Positions 12,401 to 24,200 of a stretch of DNA of 64,000 nt are shown in pieces (the first letter of the stretch is position 1; each line of letters opens with the position of its first letter). The DNA is taken from the NCBI RefSeq assembly GCF_963855985.1, contig NC_087095.1, positions 10,302,001 to 10,366,000 of the forward strand, in the 5' to 3' direction. The stretch is from Ostrinia nubilalis (taxonomy: Eukaryota > Arthropoda > Insecta > Lepidoptera > Crambidae). Under the pieces are notes generated by a model. That model searched no databases and was not told where the DNA came from. It saw nothing but the letters and a program-made list of their open reading frames with translations. The position numbers and the translations under genes are program-made.

Positions 12401-14570
12401 TCGTTTATTCGCAGCGGCGGAGTTAATGTTCTAGAAAAGCCTAATGTGAGTTATCCTTTTAATCCTGTTTGACAATAAACATGGCAACCGCGTATACATG
12501 CGGATTACCGAGTTTAAAGTTACTACGAAAATACCGGCATAATGGACTCTGGTGAAGATATTTTATTCGTTATGCTTTTAACATTGGAATACTGATCAAT
12601 ACCATTTAACTCTCAAATAAATGTTATCATTTTATTTATCTACATAAGCGGATGAACAAAAAGGCTTTATTTTAAATTGTAGACTCAAATAAGTTAATTA
12701 AAAATTATGTCAGATGTGCTCAGCGAGTGTTGATATTTCATTATCCCTGTATTGTTCGTCCTTAGGGTGCGAATTACATTGGATATTTTGCAAGGTGGGT
12801 GTAAAAAGAAACGAGGTCAAAATTGGACTCTCTTCAACTCAACATTTTGTAATCAAATTTCGTACCTCATTTATAAGAGGGTGAAATATTGTTTCCTGTT
12901 GAGGGCATAATGTAAAAATGTAGCTACTGCCAACTAAAGGAAAATGAGTTTTATTTAGTTTTGACAAATAAATATTGTTTTTATTTACTTTTAAAACAAT
13001 ACTATTTTATAAGCCGCTTGGCTTTTTATTCTATTCAAGTAACTTTGTCTAAATTTAAGATAAGATTACTGTGTAGAAAAACTAACGTTCAAAAAATAGC
13101 CGTAGTAGCTCTGAGGTTATTTATAGCAAAAGGCCGGTCGTACATCACAGCGCAGTCTATATCGTTATGGCGGTTTAAGTTGAAATTTTTCAGGCGAGAA
13201 GCGCTAAAAGCGTCATTGCAACAGCGGTCTCAATATTGCGCCTGAGCTATTAATACACACAGGGACTTAAGTAGCGCGGTCGATATTGAGTTATATGTGG
13301 TAATAAACAGCTGGACTTAAATCATGATTACCGCGGGGAAGCCCGCACGGGCTAGCAAATATTTGCCAGCCAGTTTACTGTTTGCGCTGTACTCCTAAAG
13401 GTGCTTAACTTGGTATGCACTGTCCCGATATTAGAATTTGCCCCTATTTGTACGCTCGCCGACAAGCTTGAGGTCACAACTTTTGTGTTATGTTTCAGAA
13501 GCCGGAAATGGGAGTGAGTTGAACGTTACTATTTTTGTTATCGCTGAATTTAATAATTGATAGATGTTATTATGTTTTAAAGTAGGTAACTAATTTATCG
13601 TCGACATAAATACTTATTTTATTGTTGCTGTGGAAGTTATTAAATAGCTACATGTTAGAATTGCAAATTTGATATAGGTAAGTAACTACCGCTAAGAAGA
13701 ACCTACTAAGAACCACCGCTTATCACAGAAGCGCTTTAAGATATTTTCGTATCTTCTTTGGTATCTGATTAAAGGTTCACGTGGGAGTTGCCACAGCGAT
13801 AATTTTGAGAGATTTTTCCAAGAGAATACAATTAAATTTACAGTTCAGTACCTAGGAACGATTTTGCACTACTGAAATTGTTAAAATGCCCAATTTAATA
13901 AAAATCTAATTTTTAATCCGAGCATATAAAACGAACTGCTTAGTTATGTATAGGTCGGATATGAATTATCCGACCTATGTTTATGTATCGAGGTGATAAG
14001 TTTGTATCTGTAATTTGCAAGTAGTTTTTAGACTAGCCACATCGGACGCTTATGAACTAAGTTTTTTAATTTTGATACCTGGTTTGTTACAGCTTACTCA
14101 AGTAGGAAAGAAGATATACCTAACTACCTAGACCTTCAAAATTATGTGTAAGTGGAACAAAGACCATGTAAACTCTCACGCAGATTATGTAAATAAGAAA
14201 TTTTAGCAGAATGTTATTTTATATATGCGCACAGTGGGAGGAAACTTTGTACTTAATAGTTATAAGTACTCTTTCCGGGTTCCGGGAGGATACCTAGCTG
14301 GGAGTTGACTTTCACTTGATGCAAATATAGCTTAAAACTTGTTGAATAACCGCTCCTTAAAGCACTATTTAAATGCAGCTGGAGTAATTTACGCATGAAA
14401 GTTGATGCACTATGGTCCAAAAAGAGGGTTTATCTTTGTAAGTTATGGTCTGGTATAATAAAATAAGTCTAGGATCTGTCTCCAAGAATTAAACTTGTTT
14501 TTAAACATTTTTTTTTTAATATGTAGACAATGTAGAGTTTGTAGAGTAATAAAACACTTATATTCTAAAC
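9439..14570. other. Unique non-coding DNA, no gene recognised
   Basis: AT-rich sequence with short frames only (for example 9952-10281 and 12961-13245) that show no domain or codon pattern. GC-richer islands at about 10010-10150, 11600-11680 and 12290-12430 could be conserved non-coding elements. A perfect 12-bp hairpin at 13950-13978 is listed separately. Confidence 0.55.
13950..13978. repeat. Perfect 12-bp hairpin
   Basis: ATAGGTCGGATA, a 5-nt loop (TGAAT), then its exact reverse complement. It could be a short MITE relic, a structured RNA stem or a palindromic protein site. Nothing around it decides which. Confidence 0.6.
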
Positions 14571-14577
14571 TAGCTTT

Positions 14578-14790
14578 CCGCCCGCGGCTTCGCGCGCGTG
14601 GACTACATTATCTACATATTTTACGGAACCCTATTTTTTTCCAAAATAAAATTAAGCCTATATTACTCGTGGATAGTGTGTAGCTTTCGAATGGTGAAAG
14701 AATTTTTAAAAACGGTCCAGTAGTTTTTGAGCCTATTCATTACAACCAAACAAACAAACAAACAAAGTTTTCCTCTTTATAATAATATAT
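14578..14790 (+). mobile_element. RTE/SINE-like retroposon copy
   Basis: The copy begins ACTAGCTTTCCGCCCGCGGC and continues through a CGTGG motif. It carries the line around 14680-14740 that reads like 'cgaatggtgaaagaatttttaaaaacggtccagtag' in several short blocks, then an (AAAC)n run at 14749-14766 and a TTTATAATAATA end. This order (ACTAGC...CCGC head, GGTCCAGTAG-type core, short tandem repeat, ATAATA end) is the arrangement I associate with abundant lepidopteran RTE-derived repeats. No coding potential remains. Family identity is from memory and was not searched. Confidence 0.65.
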
Positions 14791-14822
14791 ATAATATATA
14801 TATATATATATAATATATAAAG
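14776..14822. repeat. (AT)n-rich microsatellite
   Basis: A run of AT/TA dinucleotides and ATAATA units directly follows the retroposon copy and probably grew from its tail. Confidence 0.8.
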
Positions 14823-17800
14823 TGTAGAAAAATATTTATCACTAAGGTTAACTGATGGGATGGGAATACCGATAAATACTAAAGTAAGTGTAAGCTTAGA
14901 TTCGTTTCATGTAGGTACGCGAATGTTTTATAAATAAATAAATGTGTCCCGTCCCAGTCCCGGCAATCCTAGTGGATTGCAATGTTGTATGTTGCGACGT
15001 AACTAAATGACGGTTATTGCTGGGGGCGGGAGTTTTCCAGTATCCCCAGACTAGACAGAATATTGAAGTTTGATTCGAATTACACACTTCATTAGTTTTA
15101 TAAGCTTCATTGTAATTCTTGGTTCAAGAGCGGGCGCGGTCAGACAATATGGCGTGCGGTGCAGCGGACACAAAGCCGCCGAGATAATGGATATTGCTTT
15201 TCTTGCGAGTTTCAAAGCAGCCTACTTCGGAACCTCTCATAATCCGCTTACGGCTCCGCGCAGTACGTTATTGTGCTTCACTGGAAACATTTCCTTCGCG
15301 CAGCTGAAGATTCGTGCCTACAGTTACTTGTGATACGGCTTTGTAGCCGAAAGACCGGCAAATAGGGGTAAGTATTATTGTATTTGGTACTTAAATAAAG
15401 CTCGAGCCTTCTATAGAGCCTTGTTTACATGTTAACGTTAAACTGATGTAGGTATACAGATTGTACATGTGAATGAAGTCTTTGGATGAATTACTTACTT
15501 CGTCTTGTATTTTATTAAGATACGTGGTTCTGGATTCACTCACAATAAAATCCGTTTGACGCAAAATTGTAATATAAAAAATACTTAATATGATCGGTTT
15601 CTAGCTATAAGATAACTTCTGTGTGACTATGAAAAACTATGAAATAGAAGGAGGAGTCGCATTATGAAGATATCGGTCAGGCTGGGTTAATATCGTGACC
15701 CAAATGTGTTAACCGAGCGAGTGAAGCGAGAACATCGGCCGGCCTGCGAGTGGCGGTGCACTGATCACATCACAAACATACTTGAGGTTGGCCAAGTTAT
15801 GACGCTAATATGTACTTACAATAAGCAAGCAATAAGTATTATAAGTAGCATGTACAACTCAAAGTAGGTACTAGTAACGTGATCGTGTAGAGTGTAGGTG
15901 GTGATTTTCTATTTCGTTTTAAATGTAGCATACAAACAATACGGGTGCAATGAGAAAACAATCCTAAAATTATTAAAAAAAACTTCCTCGACACAAATAA
16001 CTGTAAATATTTTACACGCTCATTTCCGATCTCCTCCACTCGTTAATTTTGGGAACAAATACCTAAACGTTGTTGACGGAAACTCGACGCAAAAAACATT
16101 TTATTAAACGAGACATTTTTCTTTATTTTTGGTGAAATAGGCTTTTGAGGGCTGAAGTAAAAAACATTCAGTCAATAATTGTGTTAAATTATTATTATCG
16201 CTTCCTTGAAGTTTACTATAAAATACTAGTTAAATCTTATATTAAATTACTTAACGTAATAGTTGCGTGAGATTTGTACCAAGATTTAAAAGTGCATGAG
16301 GCAAGAGCTTTTAATCTAAAATGAAAACGACCTTTGAATATCAATTAAGTGGATAAAAGTGTGTTAGTTTCCGCAGCTCGGGAGACCCGGGCAGGTGTCG
16401 CGAGGACCGCCGTATCAAGTGAGTCGACTCAATTACTCGCACTGGGCGCAATAAATTTTGTGTCCGCACGCCGACACGGCAATTACTGTCGCCGCTCATC
16501 CGCAAAACGATGTTAAATAGCACTCTGATTCCTACATTTATCTCCGTTACACTGTATCTTTTATTATTCCTAGTGAATCGTGAACTTCAGTAACGCTCCT
16601 GCAGCGCCTACAGCTTCGCGGCTTCCCCTAATCGTTATGGTAGGGGTAAATGTTCCGGAGCGTAATGACGCTAAAATGTCTTACGGGATTATACCCTCGG
16701 CCCGAGTGGATCACTTCTCGGTATAGTGAGACAGAGATGGACCGAGGAAACGAAAATTAAAGACACGCTCCGACTGTAATAATGTCATGAAACATTTTTT
16801 CGCCATTTTATGTGGACATAAATCGCTGGATGATCTCGCGCATCGTGAGGAGATAAAAGTGAAAATGGATGTTTAAGACTGCTTCAAAATACATCAAACA
16901 AAAGAATTGAGATTTCCAATTACCATTTTTATGCCTTGCTGCGTTATTTACGTTGTTTGAGTGTGCGGTCTATGTGCCATAAATACTCAGGGCAGTAGAC
17001 CTTCTAATGAAAATTTAAATAGCACATACTCTGAGAAAGAAGTGTTTTTATGGGGAAGTCGTTATTCAGGCAACAGGCGCTTCCCCAGTGACCGGCAGTG
17101 CTGAAATAAATTATTTGCGTGCTGGAAATTGGGTTTCACGTCGGTTTCTTTATTACTAAGTTAGCTCTAAAAGGTATATTACTGGTCGGACAGTTCGCAA
17201 AAGGGACCGCTTGGCAGTTGGTATGTGTAATCCACATTCGTTTCATCTCGCGGGACGTGATACTACGCCGGAGCGCGGCCCTCCGCTGCAGCCGACGATA
17301 TACAATATTTACCCCACATTGTTATGATACCCCTGACCCGATGCTATGATAACCGGCAATATGTCATTTTTCGCTTATTTTTATACGATATGTTACAGAC
17401 AATCTGAAATTCTCTGGTTGTTTCGTATTTCACACGAGGCGGTGTACATATTTGAATTCAGATTCAGATAAAGCTCAATTTATGTTATTACCTACCATAT
17501 ACGATTGCGGTTTCTGTTTATAATCGTTAAAAATTTTGTATTAATATCAATATTTATGTATAGTTATCGCATTATACCTATGTATAATTAGTGCCAATAC
17601 CTCGTTATATTTTTGTATTTACAAGTTATCACATTTAATTACTGGTATATTCGACATAAATGCGAAATTAATAAGAGGGTCTGGGAAAATTGTTCGGACT
17701 ATTTATAGCTCCAAACCATTTATCGGCCGCGAGCCGCGCCACAGATTTACCAGAAATTATTATAAATCTAGATATTAACTAGGTACCGTGCTTGAAAGTT

Positions 17801-18497
17801 ATAACGAGCCAGTTTACATTTAATATTTGCCATTTAACTTTTGTTCAACAATGTTTCCACAGCTGTTTATTGCATAATTAAAATATCAAATGTACCTATA
17901 GGGTACTTACTCGTATGAAGTAGGTAGAGAATACGTTACTTTTTTATTCGTGTTACTCTTCAAGTTTATTAAAAGATCTTCTTAAACTTCCAATTTTAAC
18001 ACCCAACTAACATTAATTTGAGTTTGCTATGAGATCTCTGATAATGCTGAAGGTTTTAAAAGTTATAAATTTAAAATGACAGCCTAAGCTGCTATTCGCG
18101 TAAGAAAATAGAAAAGTAAGTCGGTATTTTCGAGCTTAAATCGCAGGATCGCAGACTAAGTTTAAGTTGGGCGGCTTGGGTGCCCTACCACCAACACGCC
18201 TTTGGTCTACGTTAGGTTGAATATAAGCTATTCTTTACTAACAAAAAAGCATTTACTTTGTAATTAGATATCATAATAACTGAAAAGCGCAGCAAAAAAG
18301 TAAATAGGTATACTGTTTAATATTTTCTATATTACTTCATTCCTAAGACAAAATAGGCCTGTAATACAAAGAAGAATAGGTACTACTAAAAATAATTATG
18401 GTCATTCAGGAGACGAAATACGAAAATCATTTAAAAAGATTAATAAAGGCTGGTCGCAATATTTCAAACGGATTATTTGAGTTATTGTACCTAGTAG
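14823..18497. other. Unique non-coding DNA with GC-rich islands
   Basis: No coding region is supported. GC-rich islands lie at about 14945-15060, 15120-15370, 16375-16500 and 16590-16760. The island at 15120-15370 ends in GGGGTAAGTATT, a good splice-donor match, and is listed separately as a possible exon. The rest is AT-rich and featureless. Confidence 0.5.
15120..15368 (+). other. GC-rich island ending in a splice-donor match (possible untranslated exon)
   Basis: About 250 bp of clearly higher GC content than the surroundings ends at a strong donor-like sequence (G|GTAAGTA at about 15368). The plus-strand frame across it stops at 15333, before the donor, so if this is an exon it is more likely 5' untranslated or part of a non-coding RNA. 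GTAAGTA words are common in this AT-rich genome, so the match could be chance. Confidence 0.2.
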
Positions 18498-18505
18498 ATC
18501 CCAGC

Positions 18506-20473
18506 CTTAGATTAATAAAGCCTAGATGGATAGTCTTCATACAAACGCTTCGTCAAGAGTGAGGCAAAAATCTTATGTCATTACTTAGTGTCAATTTTGT
18601 TGGGGAGTGTAGGCAGTGTAGGCGATTTTCCCGAAAGTAGGGAAATTTTTAAACGTTTTTAATTATTTTATAATTAACAAAAACAAAACGCATCATGTAC
18701 TTACTTATTTATTGAATTCAAGGTACCTACCTAATTACAATATGATAAATCGACTTAAAAGTCTCGATTTCATAAAAAAGGAAGTGTATTTGTACGGCGA
18801 ACAATTGGGAAATAAAGGACATTGTCAGAAACCGCCTTAGATTCCTGGGCACAGCAGTAAAGTATCAAAATTAATCTCTTACTTTTTGAATACTTAAATA
18901 TTAATTAGATTGTAACGGACACTTGAGAATTAAAAAATGAAATAATAAAAGTATTTTATATGTATTCCATAATACTATGACGACATCCGGACATTTTAGG
19001 GCGTGGCCTGCTCCATATCCTATGAAGTTCCATAATTTGTGTCGATAAAATCTATGTAAAATCGGCACAAGGCAATGCCGTACTTCATTGTTAGGAATCC
19101 ATGTAATAGTGATGTTGACTGCGGTCATCATAGACAATAAGATACCGATCTTGTAAATAAAATAAATCGTCCAAATTGCTACAGTATGACTAGATTTTAA
19201 TTAAAAGTTAAAAATATATTGCACGATACTACAAGAAGCTATCTAATGTGTCCAACTGGTCGAAGGTCATGAATAAAATAAAAAGAATTGTGATCATAAC
19301 ACTGATATAGACAATGACAACAATATGGGATCATCTTTAATATATCTGTTACAGTTTCAAAATTCGATGAAAAATCCAATGCCGCTTAAAGTGAGAGAAA
19401 TGTCTAAAGTTCTAATAGAATTGAAAGTTTTATTCGCTCAAAATGCTTATAACAATAATTGGTAATACATTTCAAATATTAAGTACCTTTATAATGTATC
19501 GATAGAACCAAAATGATATCCTCTCAGCTTGGAAAGGGAAAACCCAGGATTGGGGGAGCGCTCCAGGCAATTTTTAGAACATTTCATAGGTGGTAGTAAA
19601 TAATATTTATTTTATTATTAAAATTGAATATTTTGATATTGATAAAATTGAATATATCTTTCGATTCAAATACCGAATATTTTTCAATCGATAATAATTA
19701 TCGAGAATTGTTAATAATATTCAATTAAAAGTTGTTCAATCCCTAGTCATGCATAGACTAAGACGGTAACCATGGAGATAGTTAGTTTGGTAAGTCACGT
19801 GTTAAATGTCAAGAGTGGAAAGTAAACATAGGATTCATGTTATTTATTTACGTGCAAAATGTAAGTAAGTAAATCATAAAAGTGGAACGCCGAGCTATTT
19901 CCAAAACCCGTCCAATATTATAATACAATTTGGCTGCGACAACTACAATACAGAACATCTCCCAAATCGATGTGCATAAAATAATATAATACAATACTAG
20001 TAGGTAAGTAAGAGGTTATGATAACAATATTGCTATCAATAAGTTTATAGAATTGGTCCGCCAGGAATAATTGTTCTTACATAAAGATTTGTGTCATTTA
20101 GAACCTAGAAAGTATTATTTCGGCACTGTTGATCTAACGGCGAACAATGTATGGAGAACGAACATTGTCCTTTTCTTGTTACTGGTATCATTCCCGTATT
20201 TAATTTTTGAAAGCCAAATTCAAGCAAAATACGCGTCGAATTGTAGTAATTACTTATGAAATGTAACACTGGTCACTTTCTTTCGTTTTTCTGATGTATT
20301 TAGACACCCTTTCACAGCACAAACAGTCATAATTAATTAAAATTCGTCGGACGTGTTTACCAATTTTTCACTTTGACAGTTCATATGACGTTTACGGGTG
20401 AGCCGTTCCGGCTCACTAAAAGCTGCCTCATCTTTTGTGCACTGACTATCTATCTAGGCTTTATTAATCTAAG
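18506..20473. mobile_element. Non-autonomous DNA transposon with 30-bp inverted ends and 8-bp target duplication
   Basis: The left end starts CTTAGATTAATAAAGCCTAG and continues ATGGATAGTC. The right end, read in reverse complement, gives the same 30 bases with one mismatch. The 8-bp sequence ATCCCAGC directly flanks both ends (18498-18505 and 20474-20481). An 8-bp duplication fits the hAT or P superfamilies. No transposase ORF is present in the 1,968 bp, so it is a deletion derivative or unrelated filler between ends. It interrupts an older dispersed repeat whose uninterrupted paralogue lies at about 20689-20760. It also holds the repeat at 18985-19185 that recurs inside element X. Confidence 0.88.
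18985..19185. repeat. Dispersed repeat shared with 36955-37120
   Basis: The core reads AAGTTCCATAATTTGTGTCG, then ATAAAATCT, GTACTTCATTGTTAGGA, ATAGTGATGTTGACTGCGG and TCATCATAGACAAT. The copy at 36955-37120 has the same blocks in the same order and orientation at roughly 70% identity. In the reverse strand this copy has an open frame of 78 codons (18901-19137). In the other copy the frame is broken after the NEVRH block, so a coding origin is possible but unproven. Confidence 0.7.
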
Positions 20474-20560
20474 ATCCCAGCTATCTCCACCGCGGGCGGC
20501 CGAACTCGACGCAGCGCCACTATATTTTTGGGAATAAATACTTCACTGGGCGACTTACCG
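20474..20560 (+). repeat. Dispersed repeat, copy 1 (right part)
   Basis: It starts at the duplicated ATCCCAGC and runs through GCAGCGCCACTATA and GGAATAAATACTT. Its left part (TAGTAG before the target) lies at about 18491-18505, on the far side of the transposon that split it. Copies 2 and 3 are at 20689-20760 and 21668-21712. Confidence 0.65.
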
Positions 20561-20688
20561 ATTCTGCAAGTTTTCTTCATAAAGAAGCATTGTTCGATTT
20601 CATAAATTGTAAATCTACATACAGACCTTTTAAAATATTGAGCATTTTTTTCAGGTTTTCATTCTATCAAATATATTTCGCAGTATTT

Positions 20689-20760
20689 GTAGTAGGGTCC
20701 CAGCTATATCTCATCGCGTACGGTTGACTCGCAGCGCCACTATACGACTGGAAATACTTT
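20689..20760 (+). repeat. Dispersed repeat, copy 2 (uninterrupted)
   Basis: GTAGTAGGGTCCCAGCTAT, then GACTCGCAGCGCCACTATA and GACTGGAAATACTT. It matches copy 1 on both sides of the transposon at 18506-20473 and so represents the unoccupied arrangement of this repeat. Confidence 0.65.
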
Positions 20761-20919
20761 GTAAAGTCGTCCAAGGAGTATTACCTACTTACCGAAAAAA
20801 GTATATTTTGATTCAATAACCTACCAAACTTCAACGTTCAATACCTACAAAACGTTAAACAATTATTTTTGAGTTTAGATAGAAGCTCTTCGCATTCTAT
20901 AGAATGGATTTTATGTATA

Positions 20920-21655
20920 TGTTACAGGAAATGTATGAAATCCGTCATTGTATACAATTCCTAGGATTTGTGTATAAGTCCTAAAATCACCCGGAAATGT
21001 GTAATGTAAATTACATTAGACACATTTCCTAGGAAATTTACACATTTCCTAAACAGCAATCGGAAATGTAATTAAGATTTTTTTTTCTCCGAAACTTAAA
21101 TGGCGCTACCGCGCCGCGGGCGGGCCGCTGTGTATGTGTAAGGTCGCAAGTCTAACCTAACCTAACCGAGACTTTGTTATCCAGCTACAGGAGTACTAAA
21201 ACCTTCATGCCAATAATAGTTTAATAAAAGAGATGTTAAAATTAGGGTTTTCCAATACTTCAGCGTAATATGCGTGATGCCGAAAGAAAGGTATGCCAAT
21301 AGGCAAATATTTTTTCAGCCAAAGTATAATAGTGTGAAAACAACTTTCAGGCTAAACAATAATAGTTTTGAGTTAAAAGTACCTATCGGCCAATGTGGTT
21401 TGGCTAAATGAAACTTTAGGCGTACTGAGGGGCACCCGATCACACGACCGCGCTTGTGTCGCTTAGTTTTATACATTTCCTAATACAATATTGGAATTCT
21501 ATAAAATTCCTAGGAAAAGTATACATGTCCTAGGATATGTGCGTATTAAAAAATCTCTGAAGCAATATTTTATACATTTCCTAAATAGCTTCGGAATTGT
21601 ATACATTTCCTAGGAATAGTATACAATTCCTAGAATTCATACATTTCCTGTAACA
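20920..21655. mobile_element. Non-autonomous DNA element with palindromic CCTAGG subterminal repeats
   Basis: The termini are inverted (TGTTACAGGAAATGTATGAA at the left, its complement at the right) and flanked by TA. About 200 bp inside each end hold a dozen or so degenerate copies of a motif near TACATTTCCTAGGAAATGTA, in both orientations and often centred on the palindrome CCTAGG. The middle (about 21080-21450) is unrelated unique sequence, including a GC-rich stretch. No transposase is encoded. A TA target suggests Tc1/mariner-like ends, but subterminal arrays of this kind are also seen in hAT and other superfamilies. The ends share no clear identity with the other elements in the window. 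Confidence 0.8.
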
Positions 21656-21667
21656 TATATAAATAAA

Positions 21668-21712
21668 TCTAACTCGGCGCAGCGCCACTATATGACTGGA
21701 AATACTGCACTG
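21668..21712 (+). repeat. Dispersed repeat, copy 3 (5' truncated)
   Basis: The core CGGCGCAGCGCCACTATATG and GACTGGAAATACT matches copies 1 and 2. It begins just to the right of the transposon ending at 21655. Confidence 0.55.
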
Positions 21713-23799
21713 AATAAAATACATTGTCCCCAAAACTTTCCGTAAAAAAGAAGTATGATATAGGTATATTTTGTAAAATAATTTATTAAGAACCCCGCTA
21801 GTAAATGGCCGTTGACGTGCTTACAGTAGCTATTTACATTAAACCCACTTTCATCATCATCAGAAACATCAAGGTAAGATGCCACTGATACTACTAAAGT
21901 CTAATCTAAGCTCTTACAAACAAAAACCGAAATCTGCCAGAAGTTATCAATATGATTATGATTTGAATTAGGTATTTCAAATCAAATGTAGAATACTTAT
22001 TGAAAATTAACGAACTGATGAGAAGTTATCAAATCATGTATGAGTTATCCAGAGTACCCAGTTATTGTTCAGAATGTTTAGTTTCAATCTAACTAAAAAA
22101 GCAAGCTCGTGCGAAACCAAATCGAATCATACGAGACCACAACCCTTTATTCATTTTCATATATTATTCATTATACATATTTTGTGAAACAAGAATGTTC
22201 CATTTGAGCGCTTAGCCTCAATTCTTACTCCGTTAATATTTGCTCTATTACCTCGATTTTTCGATGTTCGTATGTGTGTAAGTCGGTTATTAAATCAGCC
22301 GCCTACGTAAAGAAATAAAATCGAGTTTTCAGAATTCAATTACCGAGGCGTTGAGATTTTATTAACGTACTTTCACACCAAGATTTTTTATTCGCAACGT
22401 TACTATCTACTATAAGCAATCGGCAGTGACCAAAGATGTTTTAAAAATGTTTTCTTTTTCTTTATTAAGGAATTTCTAGAATGTTACGAAATGCAGATGT
22501 CCAACTCTATTGCGAATATTGTTGGTAAGTATGTATCTTAAAATATCGAGAGGAGCTATTTATTTATAACGAACTGCTTATTTTACTTAATTCCTATAAC
22601 TACATATTATTATATTTAATGTCAAAGATATAATTCCGACAAGCGATAATGAGATCTATTCTGGGTAGGTACTAGGAAATTCCCCAATGCACACTAGTTA
22701 TGTACGCTCCACATAATTATAGCATACTCAAGCACACTGCAGCGACAGTTTAATCAGACGTCAATGTTCATTTACTGCAATTTGCGCTTTGTACGGCAAT
22801 GCCTTTGAACCTATGATATCGGGTTTCGATATTCGGATACATGTCTAATCTAATGCGATAGATCAAGCGTTCTGGAGTATTCGTCAATGGGTCTAGTGAC
22901 ATACTCGCAGCTGTCTAACTTGCCTAGCTAGCGTGCGGTGATGGAGAATAATAGATACCAGTACTTACTATGTTAGCGCAATCACCGTGAAGAAACTGCT
23001 ATTCAAGCGATTATTTTACTATCACATGTCATTTTCAAGCCATAAAGGGGATTATTGCTGAGGGGTTGGGGTGATTGGCTCATTTCTTTCTTCCATTCGT
23101 AGACTGTAACATCTAATGTCATATTAATGAGATTCATCTTAGAAATCGATCCCAGAACGTCAGAGATACCCTTACTGGGCTACAGAGGAGTACCTTCACA
23201 AAAATATATTTAATACTTATAAGCAAGAACGTAATATTTTACACACGCAAATGACTCGTAAAGGGGAGCATTCCCGCTACCATGCTCCCGAGTTAACGCG
23301 TTTGGACCACAGTTGAGCGCATGAGTTGTGTTTCAGATTACCAGATAGCGCGCACGTCGACCAAGAATGTGAAAATGAGCCCGCTGAGTGATGGCGCAGA
23401 CGCTCACAACATTCGCAGTTGATTAAGCGAGCCTTTGAAGTACAAGCGACACGATGATTAATAACTGCTTATGACAACCGACTCAAACGTGGGCCCTACA
23501 AATAACAAACGCATACCCTTTGGAACCGTTTTTCGTTAACGAAATTTCGGAATTCGATTCACTGTGAAATTATACAAAACCTTTGTAACGCAGTAATTAA
23601 CGTGAATGTACGTATATTTCGTGATGATATTTAATGAAATAAAATTTTAAGATCAATTTCTGGGCTTACAGCCCAACCTCAGGCATAACATTCATTTCAG
23701 GTCTATCTCAAAATGTATTATAATAATGTATTTGTACAAATTACGAAACCAACGATTGAATGTATTAATAGAAACCGCGCTAATAGAAACTGACAACTT
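21713..23799. other. Unique non-coding DNA, no gene recognised
   Basis: AT-rich, with a few GC-richer stretches (about 22890-22990 and 23260-23420). No coding frame with domain content, RNA gene or element ends were seen. Confidence 0.55.
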
Positions 23800-23834
23800 T
23801 TATATTTTTTCGTAGCAGAATAGAAAGTCGTAGT

Positions 23835-24115
23835 CTATCTATCTATCTATGTCAGCCTTTGGGTTCGCCTTCGAACATAGGCCTCCTCTTCAACCCTCCA
23901 CCGTTTTCTGTCCCTGGCCACACGCATCCAGTTCACTCCAGCCTGCTGCCGGATATCGTCTGTCCATCGTTTAGGCGGTCTTCCCCTGCCGCGGGTGTTG
24001 TTGCGGGGTCTCCACTCCAGGGTCTTTCTGGCCCAGCGATCCTGGTTCATCCGTGCAATGTGTCCTGCCCATCTCCATTTACGGCTCTCTATCTCTTCCA
24101 CCACGTAGGTGGGAT
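23835..24115 (-). mobile_element. 5'-truncated RTE-type LINE, 3' end
   Basis: The minus strand encodes the C-terminal part of an RTE-type polyprotein (frame about 23847-24104): WAGHIARM, GRGRPPKRWTDDI, then GVNWMRVARDRKRW and VEEEAYV. This is the usual end of RTE-clade ORFs beyond the reverse transcriptase. The 3' end is a (TAGA)n tail, seen as CTATCTATCTAT at 23835-23850. TCGTAGT flanks both sides (23828-23834 and 24116-24122) as a likely 7-bp target duplication. The frame is still open, so the copy is fairly young. It has no start of its own and is not a functional gene. Confidence 0.85.
23847..24104 (-). pseudogene. RTE-type retrotransposon ORF2 C-terminal fragment
   Basis: About 85 codons of the region downstream of the reverse transcriptase of an RTE-clade LINE, with the diagnostic order W-x-GH-(I/V)-x-R, GRPP-x-RW-x-DD and W-x-R-x-A-x-D-R-x-x-W. 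A stop codon lies just upstream in the flanking DNA (outside the insertion), which confirms that coding starts at the truncation point and not at a real start codon. Related but more decayed ends are at 37680-37775, 50961-51091 and 51580-51760. Confidence 0.85.
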
Positions 24116-24200
24116 TCGTAGTATGCTACGAAAAATTGCTACACCAACATTGCACCAACGTAGTCGTAGCTGCTACGAATGCTACGCCGTAGCACATAAA

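Larger units (their letters stand above)
23800..24200. repeat. CGTAG/CTACG-rich repeat, split by an RTE fragment
   Basis: Both sides of the RTE insertion are dense in CGTAG and CTACG words: TTCGTAGCAG and GTCGTAG on the left, then GTAGTATGCTACG, GTAGTCGTAGCTGCTACG and AATGCTACGCCGTAGCAC on the right. It appears to be one older repeat, perhaps the end of a DNA element, but I could not delimit it. Confidence 0.5.

Noticed and set aside
17055..17095. 8-bp stem TGGGGAAG/CTTCCCCA with a 22-nt loop
   Set aside because: Too short and loose for a miRNA precursor or a recognisable RNA element.
19735..19760. GTTGTTCAATCCCTAG resembling a transposon end
   Set aside because: No matching inverted end within the surrounding 2 kb.
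21150..21168. CTAACCTAACCTAACC, resembling insect telomere repeat TTAGG
   Set aside because: Fewer than four units, internal to a DNA element, with no array. TTAGGTTAGG words are common by chance.
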